From Halomonas sp. SpR1 (lineage in GTDB: Bacteria > Pseudomonadota > Gammaproteobacteria > Pseudomonadales > Halomonadaceae): a stretch of 64,000 bases of DNA. Position 1 is the stretch's first letter. Every line of letters begins with the position of its first letter. This document shows positions 24,589 to 33,338 of the stretch, piece after piece. The notes beneath the pieces are model-generated. The model was not told the DNA's origin and did not search any database. It worked only from the letters and a program-made list of their open reading frames with translations. The stretch spans positions 1 through 64,000 of the forward strand of contig NZ_JAUAMB010000010.1 of NCBI RefSeq assembly GCF_031010175.1, read 5' to 3'. A program made the position numbers and the translations under genes.

Positions 24589-24936
24589 CTACGATGGGTG
24601 TGCTTGAAGCGAATCCTCAGGCACCTCGCGCCGGTCGTTCATCCCGTAGTCTCGGATAACGGTGGCGACGCGGAGCCGGTAGTCGGCAAAGATCGCCTGC
24701 CGACCCTCTTTCTGGGCAGATCGGTGAGGTTCGAGTGTTCGCCACTGTCTTATGGCTTCTTCATCCCGCCAGAAGGAGAGCGAAAGAATTTTTCCAGGAT
24801 GCGTAAGGCTCTCGAAGCGCTCTATCGATATAAAACCGTCGATCTCTTCCAGGTGTCGGCGCAAAGCGTTCGCGGCATCCAGGTAGTCTTGTTTTCGGTT
24901 CGTATTGGGAAGCACCTCAAATATCACGGCGATCAT
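24589..24936 (-). CDS. Antibiotic biosynthesis monooxygenase (ABM)-fold protein
   Basis: 115 residues of dimeric ferredoxin-like fold: [31 protein letters not shown] and [20 protein letters not shown] are the typical strand-helix elements of ABM proteins such as YgiN and TcmH. Such proteins are cofactor-free monooxygenases or small-molecule binders. It overlaps the NIPSNAP gene by 4 nt, so the two are co-translated opposite an ArsR-type regulator. Confidence 0.8.
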   Translation of the reverse strand: MIAVIFEVLPNTNRKQDYLDAANALRRHLEEIDGFISIERFESLTHPGKILSLSFWRDEEAIRQWRTLEPHRSAQKEGRQAIFADYRLRVATVIRDYGMNDRREVPEDSLQAHPS

Positions 24937-25280
24937 AAAGCAACCCCCATGTTGATGGGTTCAATTCCCAGCGTGCCGTCCACCACTTCGACGAAGCTGC
25001 GCTCTTCCTTGAGGATAAACCTGCGCTCTTGAGCCATAGTGAAGTTCGCGTGGCCTTCATCGTCACTCTTCAGTCGCGCTCGGTAGGCTTCATAGGCAGC
25101 CAAACTCTCAAATGCGATCAGGCCCCAGGCAACATTGTTTGTGCCCTCATGAGGAAGGAAGTAGCCGATGAGGTGGCCACCGCAGCGCGGTATGATTTTC
25201 CCCCAGTTCTCGGCGTACTTCTTGAAGGTGCGGAGCTGGAAAGGATCGATCTCGTAGCGGATGACGCAGGTTATACTCAT
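24933..25280 (-). CDS. NIPSNAP-family protein
   Basis: 115 residues with the NIPSNAP pattern: [40 protein letters not shown], then [17 protein letters not shown]. It is a dimeric alpha/beta-barrel of unknown chemistry. AAGGAGATAACCAT places the start firmly at 25280. First gene of a two-gene operon with the ABM protein; a 13-nt tandem repeat lies upstream. Confidence 0.82.
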   Translation of the reverse strand: MSITCVIRYEIDPFQLRTFKKYAENWGKIIPRCGGHLIGYFLPHEGTNNVAWGLIAFESLAAYEAYRARLKSDDEGHANFTMAQERRFILKEERSFVEVVDGTLGIEPINMGVAL

Positions 25281-25301
25281 ATGGTTATCTCCTTGGAAGG
25301 T

Positions 25302-25366
25302 TAACGTGGAAAGCTAATGTGAAGGGCTACCGTGAAGGGCTAACGTGGAAGGCGAATATGAAAGAT
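25302..25366. repeat. Five-copy 13-nt tandem repeat in divergent promoter region
   Basis: Units run exactly in 13-nt steps: TAACGTGGAAAGC (25302), TAATGTGAAGGGC (25315), TACCGTGAAGGGC (25328), TAACGTGGAAGGC (25341) and the degenerate GAATATGAAAGAT (25354). The block fills half of the 126-nt space between the NIPSNAP gene and the ArsR-type regulator, so it may carry operators or simply set spacing. Confidence 0.75.
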
Positions 25367-25406
25367 AAGGAATTACCGCCCCGAGTGGTTCGACGAGGAT
25401 CGAACG

Positions 25407-26150
25407 ATGAGTGAAAGCCCTAACATCGTGCGTGTCGCCGCACTTATCGCCGATAACGCTCGGGCGGAGGTGCTTTGCGCCTTAATGTCCGGTCGTGCGC
25501 TGACCGCAACTGAACTGGCCAATATGGCTGGCGTTACCAAACAGACCATGAGTTTTCATCTGGGAAAGCTGCTAGACGAAGCGCTTGTGGCTGTTGAGCA
25601 GCAGGGCCGCCACCGCTATTTTAGGCTTGCAGGCCCGCAGGTTGCTGAACTCCTGGAGACGCTGATGGGCCTCGCTGTCAGAGGCGAAGGTGTCAATCTT
25701 GTTACCGGGCCCCGTGACCCCGCCCTGCGTAAGGCTCGTGTCTGTTACGACCACCTTGCTGGAGAGTTGGGTGTATGGGTATATGAGCAGATGCTCCAGG
25801 CCGGTATTTTTCAACTGCACTTGGGAGGGTTGCAGCTCACCGAGTATGGGCGCGTTTGGTTTCAGCAATTAGGCATCGATACAGATGAAGTTGCGTCTTC
25901 AAAGCGCTCATTTTGTAGGGGATGTCTCGACTGGAGTGAGCGCAAAGACCATCTGGCGGGGGCCCTCGGTGCCGCGTTTCTCAACCGTATAGAAGCGCTT
26001 GGCTGGGCAAAGCGAGCGAAGAATTCCCGGGTCATTGTGTTCAGCGCCAAGGGTGAGAAGGCAATATGGGCAATGTTCGCAACGCCAAGCGCGCTACCGG
26101 CCCGCACTCAACAACCTGCTGCTACCGGTACGGCTACGCAGTTAACCTAG
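25407..26150 (+). CDS. ArsR-type winged-helix regulator with C-terminal ligand domain
   Basis: A 247-residue protein. Residues 1-85 form an ArsR-like winged helix (IADNARAEVLCALMSGRALT, ATELANMAGVTKQTMSFHLG, RHRYFRLAGPQVAELLETL). The C-terminal 150 residues form an extra domain containing CRGCLDWSERKDHLAG, a possible thiol or metal site. GAGGATC precedes the ATG. Divergent from the NIPSNAP-ABM operon, which it probably represses. Confidence 0.82.
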   Translation: MSESPNIVRVAALIADNARAEVLCALMSGRALTATELANMAGVTKQTMSFHLGKLLDEALVAVEQQGRHRYFRLAGPQVAELLETLMGLAVRGEGVNLVTGPRDPALRKARVCYDHLAGELGVWVYEQMLQAGIFQLHLGGLQLTEYGRVWFQQLGIDTDEVASSKRSFCRGCLDWSERKDHLAGALGAAFLNRIEALGWAKRAKNSRVIVFSAKGEKAIWAMFATPSALPARTQQPAATGTATQLT

Positions 26151-26171
26151 ACAATATTCATCTACTGGCTT

Positions 26172-26336
26172 GAGGATGTAGTTTTGCATATCTCGGTTGG
26201 GGGTATTCTGGACACGTTCGAGCATCTAAATCAGGACAGGTATCCGGGCCAGCAAATTCATGTGATTGAGATGGAGGGATATGCCTATTTGGTGCCCTTT
26301 GTGGAATCGGAGGACGAAGCATCAGCAGTATGCTGA
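26172..26336 (+). pseudogene. Internal fragment of a BrnT-like toxin gene
   Basis: A frame without start codon reads EDVVLHISVGGILDTFEHLN then QDRYPGQQIHVIEMEGYAYL and VPFVESEDE, then leaves the homology and stops at 26334-26336. This resembles the middle of small toxins paired with ribbon-helix-helix antitoxins. Both ends are missing: the N terminus upstream, and the C-terminal tail where the DNA jumps straight into the antitoxin gene at about 26317-26320. Recognition is from memory of the family, without a search. Confidence 0.55.
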
Positions 26337-26340
26337 TGCG

Positions 26341-26496
26341 ATGTTCAAGAAAGATGCCCGCATCAATATCAGGCTTTCTTCCAAAGATCTTCGCGGTCTA
26401 CAGAAAAAAGCCCTGGCGGAAGGCATTCCCTACCAAACGCTTGTTGCCAGTATCCTTCATAAATATGTAGAAGGTCGCTTACATGAGGATTGGTAG
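26341..26496 (+). pseudogene. N-terminally truncated CopG/RHH-type antitoxin
   Basis: Reads MFKKDARINIRLSSKDLRGL then QKKALAEGIPYQTLVASILH and KYVEGRL, the C-terminal DNA-binding half of a common ribbon-helix-helix antitoxin. Intact relatives have about 30 further residues in front. Here the upstream codons KHQQYADA continue the homology, but before them lies the toxin fragment in another frame. A deletion of perhaps 150-200 bp seems to have fused toxin middle to antitoxin middle. A 51-residue product from 26341 could still be made, but no ribosome site is evident. Confidence 0.6.
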
Positions 26497-26557
26497 CTAA
26501 CCCGCCTATATATTGAGTGAGCACGCTGGCTCCCAGGGAGGCCAGCGCTTCCACTCT

Positions 26558-27754
26558 TTAATGCAAAAATGCCCGCAACGTATCGCTGGCTTGGTCAATG
26601 GATAAGACGCCATCTAAATGGCCGCGATTGCCTTCCAGGGTTTCAAGCGTCACTTCAGTGCCGTCTGCTTCAATCAGCTCGGCGGTATGGCGCACGCCTT
26701 CAGGGGCGAAGACGAGGTCGTCTTCGCTGTAGAGCATTAGCGTGGGCGCCTCGATAGCCGCAAGTCCTTCCTCTAACGAGTCGCCGTGGCCTGCCATAAA
26801 GGTTTGGTTGGCGCGCACTAGATATAGAAAATGGTTCGCATCGGACGTTTCGGCACGTCCGGCGGCGATATCATCCAGCGTTTTTTCAATCGCGTAGCGG
26901 GCGTTGATGTCCTGGGCCGGGTCGCGCTCTTCATCGGCCCAGTCGCGGTTGAAGGTTTCGTTGGCCCACTGCCAGTGGTTGGCGTTGAGCGTGACCAGCT
27001 TAAGCGCTTCTTTTAAACCGTCGGTGGGTGGTTCGCCGTCGTAATAGTTTCCCTCGTTCCAGTTGGCATCTAGCCGAATCGGCGCTGCCCAGGCGCTGAG
27101 GGTTGCCAGCAGCCATGGGTCGGCAACGCCGCCGCCAATCACAGAAATTAGCCGCTCTACTCGGTCAGGGTAGGCGCTGGCCCACTCGATGGCCTGTAAC
27201 GCGCCCATGGAGGCACCCATCACCGCGTGCAGCGATTCAATGCCTTGGCTCTCTAACAGTTCGCGCTGCACTTCGACAAAGTCACGGATTGTCACCACTG
27301 GGAAGTCCATGCCCCAGGGTTCGCCGGTGTCCGGGTTGATCGAGGCAGGCCCAGTAGTGGTGACATTGGGATCGTTGGCGCCGAGATTGACCAGCGTATC
27401 CGAGGAGATAATGTAGTACTCATCGGTATCGAGAGGTTTGCCGGGCCCAATGATCGCGTTCCAGTAGCCGGTCGGCTCGCCCTCTGCTTCATAGCGGCCT
27501 GCGGCGTGGCTGGTGCCGGAGAAAAAGTGGGTGATCAAAATAACGTTATCGCGGGCGTCATTTAATTCACCGTAGGCCTCCCAACCCACCACCAGCTCGG
27601 GAATGGTCTCTCCCCCTTGGGTGGTGAAGTTTTCCATCTCGAAGGTCTGCTTTTCTACCAGGCCATCCCAGGCCATGAGCGATGAGGAGGCAAACAGAGT
27701 GGCCCCGGCAAATGCCGACACCGTCAGTAAACAGTAACGTTGTGAGAGCGCCAT
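26558..27754 (-). CDS. Exported MetX-like alpha/beta hydrolase
   Basis: A 398-residue alpha/beta-hydrolase related to homoserine O-acetyltransferase: NVILITHFFSGTSHAAGR (oxyanion strand), nucleophile elbow AVMGASMGALQAIEW (serine of GASMG), aspartate in LMLYSEDDLVFAPE, histidine in NRGHLDGV. Unlike true MetX it begins with a signal peptide (CLLTVSAFAGATLFASSSLM then AWDG), so it should work in the periplasm. That argues against methionine synthesis; esterase or acyltransferase activity on an external compound is more likely. It stands alone. Confidence 0.82.
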   Translation of the reverse strand: MALSQRYCLLTVSAFAGATLFASSSLMAWDGLVEKQTFEMENFTTQGGETIPELVVGWEAYGELNDARDNVILITHFFSGTSHAAGRYEAEGEPTGYWNAIIGPGKPLDTDEYYIISSDTLVNLGANDPNVTTTGPASINPDTGEPWGMDFPVVTIRDFVEVQRELLESQGIESLHAVMGASMGALQAIEWASAYPDRVERLISVIGGGVADPWLLATLSAWAAPIRLDANWNEGNYYDGEPPTDGLKEALKLVTLNANHWQWANETFNRDWADEERDPAQDINARYAIEKTLDDIAAGRAETSDANHFLYLVRANQTFMAGHGDSLEEGLAAIEAPTLMLYSEDDLVFAPEGVRHTAELIEADGTEVTLETLEGNRGHLDGVLSIDQASDTLRAFLH

Positions 27755-27829
27755 ACGCTTTCCTTATAAAGGGCTAGTTGTGCTTGTTATTGGCTGCATC
27801 GAGCAGCTGCCCCTTCAGCGTAGTCGTTT

Positions 27830-29002
27830 CTAGCGCATTTTAAACGGATTCAAGCCATTAGCTTGCTGCATCATCATGCGCTTGGCGAACGGGAAGCGCT
27901 CGGCGAGCTGCAGGCTCAAATCGCCTAACTGGCGCAGCGGTTTGGCACCGGTAAACAGGTGGTGGAAGCTGTCGGTGGCGGCAATCATCGCCTGGTTAGC
28001 CGCGCGGCGCTGGCACTCAAAGCGGAGTAGGTTGAGGTAGTCGCCGGGGTCGCGGCCTTGAATGATAATCTCAGCAAGGGTGTCGGCGTCGTGCAGACCG
28101 ATATTTAACCCTTGGCCTGCCAGCGGGTGTACTACGTGGGCCGCGTCGCCTATTAGCGCTAAACGCTTGCCGATATAGCGCTTGGCGTGCTGGCGCTTGA
28201 TGGGGAAGCTGGCGCGCGCGACCACCCGGGTGATATTTCCCAGGCGGCGGGGGAAGGCACCCTCAATAGCGGTTTTTAGCGTCGCGTTATCCATTGCCTC
28301 GCGGGCGCGGGTAGCGTCTTCGTGGTCATACCACACCAGCGATGCGCGGTGGCCGGGTAGCGGCAGCATGGCAATTGGGCCGGTGGGGGTGAAAACCTGC
28401 CAGCTGACATCCTGCTGGGGCAGCTCTGTTTCCACGTTAATGATCATGGCGCGCTGGTGGTAATCGTAGCTCTCCACTGGAATCTGGGCTAGCTCGCGCA
28501 GGGCCGAGCGGGCACCATCAGCCCCAACCACCAGCGGCGCGCTCAGTGTCTGACCGTTATCCAGTTCAAGCTGGCGTGCAGAGGTGGCCGCGATGGTGCT
28601 CAGCGGCGCGCAGTGGGTGTAACAGGTGACGCTGGGTAATTGCGCCAAGCGCTGCCAGAGGGCGTACTGTAGAGTACGGTTTTCGATAAAGATGCCGAAG
28701 TCATCCATGCCGCTATCGGCGGCGGAGAACAGCGCGTGGCCGGTGCCGTCCTGGTTGGCGACATCGATATGCCGGAACGGGCAACTGCGCTCTTCAGGGA
28801 GCGCTGTGCCGCTGGCCTTCACAAAAGCAAGTGAACGCGCGTTTAGTGACGAGATCCGCAGATCATAGTCGCCGCAGGGTTCGCTTGGCTCGCCGCCTTT
28901 CTCTACCAGCCCGACAGAGAAGCCTGCATGACCCACACGAGCTGCCAGGGCAGCGCCCACCATGCCGCCACCGACAATAATAATGTCATGATCGTGCTGC
29001 AT
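27830..29002 (-). CDS. UbiH/UbiF/VisC-family FAD monooxygenase
   Basis: A 390-residue flavoprotein hydroxylase. The dinucleotide-binding motif IIIVGGGMVGAALAARVGHA opens the chain, the middle shows LVVGADGARSALRE (DG motif), and RLALIGDAAHVVHPLAGQGL then NIGLHDADTLAEII is the GD motif of ubiquinone hydroxylases. It probably hydroxylates the ubiquinone ring, but which position cannot be told. The start at 29002 is preferred because AGGAGA lies just upstream; a longer frame reaches 29089. Divergent from the sirtuin gene. Confidence 0.88.
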   Translation of the reverse strand: MQHDHDIIIVGGGMVGAALAARVGHAGFSVGLVEKGGEPSEPCGDYDLRISSLNARSLAFVKASGTALPEERSCPFRHIDVANQDGTGHALFSAADSGMDDFGIFIENRTLQYALWQRLAQLPSVTCYTHCAPLSTIAATSARQLELDNGQTLSAPLVVGADGARSALRELAQIPVESYDYHQRAMIINVETELPQQDVSWQVFTPTGPIAMLPLPGHRASLVWYDHEDATRAREAMDNATLKTAIEGAFPRRLGNITRVVARASFPIKRQHAKRYIGKRLALIGDAAHVVHPLAGQGLNIGLHDADTLAEIIIQGRDPGDYLNLLRFECQRRAANQAMIAATDSFHHLFTGAKPLRQLGDLSLQLAERFPFAKRMMMQQANGLNPFKMR

Positions 29003-29108
29003 AAGAGTATCTCCTGGGTGCACAATAACCGTTGAAGGGCGCGTTGCATGGCCCTCTGTTGCATTACAGTATCGTTGAGTTTGAACCACATTGCCTAGAG
29101 GTGAACGA

Positions 29109-29966
29109 TTGACGCAGGCCGTGGAAATAGCAGAAAGCGTTGCCCAGGCGGGCGAGGAGCTGGCTGATTTTATTCAGCAGCACCGCAAACTGTGGGTGAT
29201 TACCGGTGCCGGGGTGAGTACCGACAGCGGCATCCCCGACTACCGCGATGCGGATGGCCAGTGGAAGCGGCCACCGCCGGTGCAGCATGGCGATTTTATG
29301 AGCTCTCATCACGTTCGCCAGCGCTACTGGGCACGTGCGCTGATCGGTTTCAGCGCTATGCGTGAAGCCCAGGCCAGTGGTGCACACCGAGCGTTAGCGG
29401 CATTAGAGTCACAGGGCTATATCCAGCAGTTGGTGACCCAAAACGTAGACCGCTTACATCAGCGCGCCGGTTCCCGCCGGGTGATCGACCTGCATGGCCG
29501 TGCCGATATGGTGAAGTGCATGGTGTGCGACTATCAAATGATGCGCCACGCCATGCATGCCGAAATGGCGTGGATGAACCCAGCGTTTGCAGGTTTGCAG
29601 GCGGGTCACGCCCCGGACGGTGATGCCGATTTAGAGACTGATTTCAGCAGCTTCCGCATTTTCGATTGCCCGCGCTGCAGCGGCATTCTAAAGCCTGACG
29701 TAGTATTTTACGGCGATGTAGTGCCCGCCGAACGGCGGCTGGCGGCGCAAGTCGCCTTGGCCGAGTCCGATGCGGTGCTGGCAGTGGGCACTTCGTTAAT
29801 GGTGTTTTCCGGCTACCGTTTCTGTCGCGCCGCCCATGATCGGGGAATCCCGCTGGCGTCGCTCTCCCTCGGCGTGACTCGGGCGGATGCACTATTGACC
29901 CACCAGTGGCGGGCGCCGCTAACGCCGGTACTTGAGCAGGCTGTTCGTAGCTTAAAGGGCGCTTAG
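29109..29966 (+). CDS. Sir2-family NAD-dependent protein deacylase
   Basis: Sirtuin of 285 residues. NAD-binding GAGVSTDSGIPDYRDADG, catalytic QNVDRLHQRAG and DLHGR (histidine base), two zinc CxxC pairs (CMVCDY and CPRCSG), and VGTSLMVFSGYRF are all present. QNVDxLH together with GSRRVIDLHG is reminiscent of class II (SIRT4-like) sirtuins rather than CobB. The start appears to be TTG at 29109 with AGAGGTGA in front; an in-frame TTG at 29091 is less well placed. Confidence 0.88.
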   Translation: MTQAVEIAESVAQAGEELADFIQQHRKLWVITGAGVSTDSGIPDYRDADGQWKRPPPVQHGDFMSSHHVRQRYWARALIGFSAMREAQASGAHRALAALESQGYIQQLVTQNVDRLHQRAGSRRVIDLHGRADMVKCMVCDYQMMRHAMHAEMAWMNPAFAGLQAGHAPDGDADLETDFSSFRIFDCPRCSGILKPDVVFYGDVVPAERRLAAQVALAESDAVLAVGTSLMVFSGYRFCRAAHDRGIPLASLSLGVTRADALLTHQWRAPLTPVLEQAVRSLKGA

Positions 29967-29980
29967 CCAATTCTCCCGCG

Positions 29981-30604
29981 TTAGCGGGCTTTGGATACCC
30001 ACGGATTATCTTCTAGCCAGAGTCGCCATGGCGCGTCGCGGTGCTCTGGCTGGGCGTAATCGATACCCACGCGTGGGCCACGGGCGATCTTGGCGTCGTG
30101 CGTTGCTGCGCTAATCCACAGCTTGTCGGCCTGGGTCATATCATGGCCATACAGCGCTTTATCAATGGTTAAAGCACGCGTGAGCTTGCCGGGGCCATTG
30201 CTGAGTTGTTTACCCGCGGCTTGACGGGTGGCACGCATGGCGGCTTCGTTGGCGGTGGGCTCAACCGCACGAATCAGCACCGCGCAGGGCGAACCCTCTG
30301 GCTCGGTGACTACGTTCAATAGCCAGTGCATGCCGTAAACGAGATAGACATAGGCGTGGCCCGCAGGCCCGAACATTGCTTCTGTTCGCGGAGAGCGGCG
30401 GCGGTGGGCATGGCAAGCGGAGTCTTCAGCGCCGCAATAGGCCTCTGTCTCAACAATCCTTGCCGCCATCTGCTCACCGTTATGTTCGCGCACCAACCAG
30501 CAGCCGAGCATGTCTCTAGCTACCTCAAGGGTGTCGCGATTATAAAAATCTCGTGAGAGGGGAGGTAGCATGCTGTCTTTAACATTTGGCATGTTTGGTA
30601 ACAT
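29981..30604 (-). CDS. 3-methyladenine DNA glycosylase (AAG/MPG family)
   Basis: Single-domain base-excision repair enzyme of 207 residues, the normal length for bacterial AAG. Conserved parts are LARDMLGCWLV-like ARDMLGCWLVRE, the catalytic IVETEAYCGAEDSACHAHRR, AYVYLVYGMHWLLNVV and the C-terminal RGPRVGIDYAQPEHRDAPWR. It removes alkylated purines. Starts at 30592 or 30571 are also possible. It is divergent from selO and convergent with the sirtuin gene. Confidence 0.92.
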   Translation of the reverse strand: MLPNMPNVKDSMLPPLSRDFYNRDTLEVARDMLGCWLVREHNGEQMAARIVETEAYCGAEDSACHAHRRRSPRTEAMFGPAGHAYVYLVYGMHWLLNVVTEPEGSPCAVLIRAVEPTANEAAMRATRQAAGKQLSNGPGKLTRALTIDKALYGHDMTQADKLWISAATHDAKIARGPRVGIDYAQPEHRDAPWRLWLEDNPWVSKAR

Positions 30605-30674
30605 CGCCTCGGCGTTTAGTTGAGTAGAATGCTAGGGTATTAGATAGTCATTGCCACTAAAAGCGGAGCCTATC

Positions 30675-32138
30675 GTGCTGCAATTTGAACATCTCTACTC
30701 CACACTGCCGGAGCCCCTTTGGGTCGCTACCCAAGCAACGCCCGTGGCCCAGCCTGAGCTGATTGCTTTTAATGCCTCGCTTGCTGAAGCGCTGGGCGCA
30801 AAAGAGATTCCTGACTCAGCAACGCTTGCACAATGGTTCAGCGGCAATCAGCCCATTCCGCATGCTAAGTCGGGCGCACTGGGTTACGCAGGTCATCAGT
30901 TCGGCAACTTTGTGCCGCAGTTGGGCGACGGCCGGGCGCTGCTGCTGGGTGAAGTGATCGACCAGAACGGCGTGCGCCGCGATGTGCAACTAAAGGGCAG
31001 CGGTCGCACGCCGTTTTCCCGCGGTGGCGATGGCCGTTCGCCACTCGGGCCGGTGCTGCGTGAATATTTGGTTAGTGAGTTTATGGCGGCGATGGGAATT
31101 CCCACTACCCGCGCGTTGGCAGCGGTGACTAGCGGCGAACGGGTGGTGCGCCAACTGCCCGAACCCGGCGCAGTGTTTACCCGCGTGGCTAGCAGCCATA
31201 TCCGCGTTGGCACCTTTCAGTTTGCCGCCGCACGCCGAGATGAGGCACTGCTAAAAGCGCTGGCGGATCATGTGATTGAGCGCCACTACCCGGAGGCCGC
31301 CAACGCCGAAGACCCTTACTTAGCCCTGCTGGAAGCGGTCGTGGCTCTCCAAGCGGTGCTGATTGCCCGCTGGATGAGCATTGGCTTTATCCATGGGGTA
31401 ATGAATACCGATAACTGCAGCATCGCCGGTGAAACCATCGATTACGGCCCCTGCGCTTTTATGGAGCAGTTTGATCCCAAGAAGGTGTTTAGCTCCATCG
31501 ACCAGGGCAAGCGTTACGCGTTTGATAACCAACCGGCGATAGCCCAGTGGAACCTGGCGCGCTTTGCCGAAACGCTGCTGCCGTTAATGAAGGAAGAGGG
31601 CGATGCGTTGGTGGAGCAGGCCACCGATGCCATTCGTCACTTTGAACCATTGTTCAGCGCCGAACAGCGCCGCCTGCATGCCGATAAACTCGGCCTTGCA
31701 GCAGATAGCGATCAGGCAATGTCGCTGATGGAAGCGCTGGAAAGCCATATGCATCAGGGGCGGATGGATATGACGGCTACCTTTGATGCGCTCACCCAAT
31801 ACGCTGCCTCGCCGAATGATGAGAGCCGTGAGGCGCTGCTGGCGCTGACCACGCAGCCCAATGAGCTAATCGCGTGGCTGGATAAATGGCAGCAAGCACA
31901 GGTGGTCAGTCAAGATGACGAGCGCTTTACTGCCATGCGTCATGCCAACCCGGTGATTATTCCCCGCAACCATCGCGTTCAGGAAGTCATTGATGCCGCT
32001 TACGAGGGGGATTTTGCGCCTTTCCATACCCTTCTAGCGGTGGTGGCTAAACCGTTTGATGAGTCCGTTGAAGCGCGTCGTTTGGCGGCGCCTGCCACAG
32101 AAAACGAACAGGTATTGAGAACCTTCTGCGGAACATAA
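30675..32138 (+). CDS. selO: SelO-family protein adenylyltransferase (YdiU)
   Basis: Pseudokinase-fold AMP-transferase of 487 residues. Family landmarks: AGHQFGNFVPQLGDGRALLL, the nucleotide-binding QLKGSGRTPFSRGGDGRSPL, then GIPTTRALAAV, and the metal site GVMNTDNCSIAGETIDYGPC. SelO AMPylates redox proteins under oxidative stress. The start is probably GTG at 30675 with GCGGAG ahead; the frame extends to a TTG at 30651. The chain ends TFCGT, leaving a cysteine near the C terminus as in many non-selenocysteine homologues. Confidence 0.92.
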   Translation: MLQFEHLYSTLPEPLWVATQATPVAQPELIAFNASLAEALGAKEIPDSATLAQWFSGNQPIPHAKSGALGYAGHQFGNFVPQLGDGRALLLGEVIDQNGVRRDVQLKGSGRTPFSRGGDGRSPLGPVLREYLVSEFMAAMGIPTTRALAAVTSGERVVRQLPEPGAVFTRVASSHIRVGTFQFAAARRDEALLKALADHVIERHYPEAANAEDPYLALLEAVVALQAVLIARWMSIGFIHGVMNTDNCSIAGETIDYGPCAFMEQFDPKKVFSSIDQGKRYAFDNQPAIAQWNLARFAETLLPLMKEEGDALVEQATDAIRHFEPLFSAEQRRLHADKLGLAADSDQAMSLMEALESHMHQGRMDMTATFDALTQYAASPNDESREALLALTTQPNELIAWLDKWQQAQVVSQDDERFTAMRHANPVIIPRNHRVQEVIDAAYEGDFAPFHTLLAVVAKPFDESVEARRLAAPATENEQVLRTFCGT

Positions 32139-32182
32139 TGCCTATGCTAGACTGTGTTTTTTTACAGTTTGGTGGGTAGCCG

Positions 32183-33229
32183 GTGCGCAAAATTATTCAC
32201 TGCGACTGTGACTGTTTTTTCGCCGCAGTGGAGATGCGCGATAACCCTGCGCTGCGGGATATCCCCATTGCCATTGGCGGCAGTGTCGAGCAGCGCGGGG
32301 TGGTCGCTACCTGTAATTATCCCGCCCGCGAGTTCGGCATCCACTCGGCTATGCCCATGGGCCAGGCGCTCAAGCGCTGCCCGCATCTCACCGTTATTCG
32401 CGGCGATATGGCCAAATATAAAACGGTTGCCCGCCAGGTGTTTGCGATTTATCGCGAGGTCACCGAGCTGATCGAGCCGCTGTCATTGGATGAAGCGTTT
32501 CTGGATGTCTCGGACGTCACCCTGCATCACGGCAGTGCCACGTTAATGGCTGAAGCGATTCGTGAGCGGGTGAGCCGTGAAGTGGGCATCACCGTTTCAG
32601 CGGGGGTGGCACCCAATAAGTTTCTGGCCAAAATCGCCAGCGACTGGAATAAGCCCAACGGCCTGTGCGTGATCACGCCGGATAAAGTCGATAGCTTTGT
32701 GCAGCAGCTGCCAGTGAAAAAAATCCACGGCGTAGGCCCGCGCACGGCTGAAAAACTGGCGGGGCTGGATATCCACACCTGCGCCGATCTGCGCTCCCGC
32801 ACGCTGACGGACTTGGTCGAACGCTTTGGCCGCTTTGGACGGCGGTTGCATGAGCTAAGCTGGGGACGCGACGAGTGCCCGGTAAAAACCCACCGCGAGC
32901 GTAAATCGATTAGCACCGAGCAGACCTATGCCCAGGATTTACCCAACCTCGACGCCTGCCGCCAAGAGCTACCCGCGCTAATCGAAGATTTAGAGCGCCG
33001 CTACGCCCGGCTTGACCCACCTCTAGCGGTGCGCGGGCTGATCGTAAAAGTGAAATTTAACGACTTCACGCAAACCACCGTGGAACACGCCGACCCCGCC
33101 CCCAACCTCGAACAGTTTGAAACCCTGCTGAATGTTGGCTGGGCCAGAGGCGAGCGCCCCGTGCGCCTGCTGGGGGTAGGCTACCGGCTGGCGGAGAACA
33201 GCCAGGAGCATCAGCTGTCGCTGTTTTAA
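32183..33229 (+). CDS. dinB: DNA polymerase IV
   Basis: Y-family translesion polymerase, 348 residues, GTG start with GGTGGG upstream. Catalytic residues are visible in HCDCDCFFAAVEMRD and SLDEAFLDVS, the palm glycines in AGVAPNKFLAKIASDWNKP, and the thumb helix-hairpin-helix in IHGVGPRTAEKLAGLDIHTC. The C terminus HQLSLF is a beta-clamp-binding motif, so the protein is complete. It lies 44 nt after selO and may be co-transcribed. No clear LexA box is seen in the short spacer. Confidence 0.95.
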   Translation: MRKIIHCDCDCFFAAVEMRDNPALRDIPIAIGGSVEQRGVVATCNYPAREFGIHSAMPMGQALKRCPHLTVIRGDMAKYKTVARQVFAIYREVTELIEPLSLDEAFLDVSDVTLHHGSATLMAEAIRERVSREVGITVSAGVAPNKFLAKIASDWNKPNGLCVITPDKVDSFVQQLPVKKIHGVGPRTAEKLAGLDIHTCADLRSRTLTDLVERFGRFGRRLHELSWGRDECPVKTHRERKSISTEQTYAQDLPNLDACRQELPALIEDLERRYARLDPPLAVRGLIVKVKFNDFTQTTVEHADPAPNLEQFETLLNVGWARGERPVRLLGVGYRLAENSQEHQLSLF

Positions 33230-33338
33230 TTAGCCTGTTAATCCTTATGCCGATTGACGCTCACTCAATCGCGAGTTAAAACAGACGTATGATAGTTTGA
33301 ATTGATCTTTTACCGTTTGCTCACCCACGAGTCTCGCT

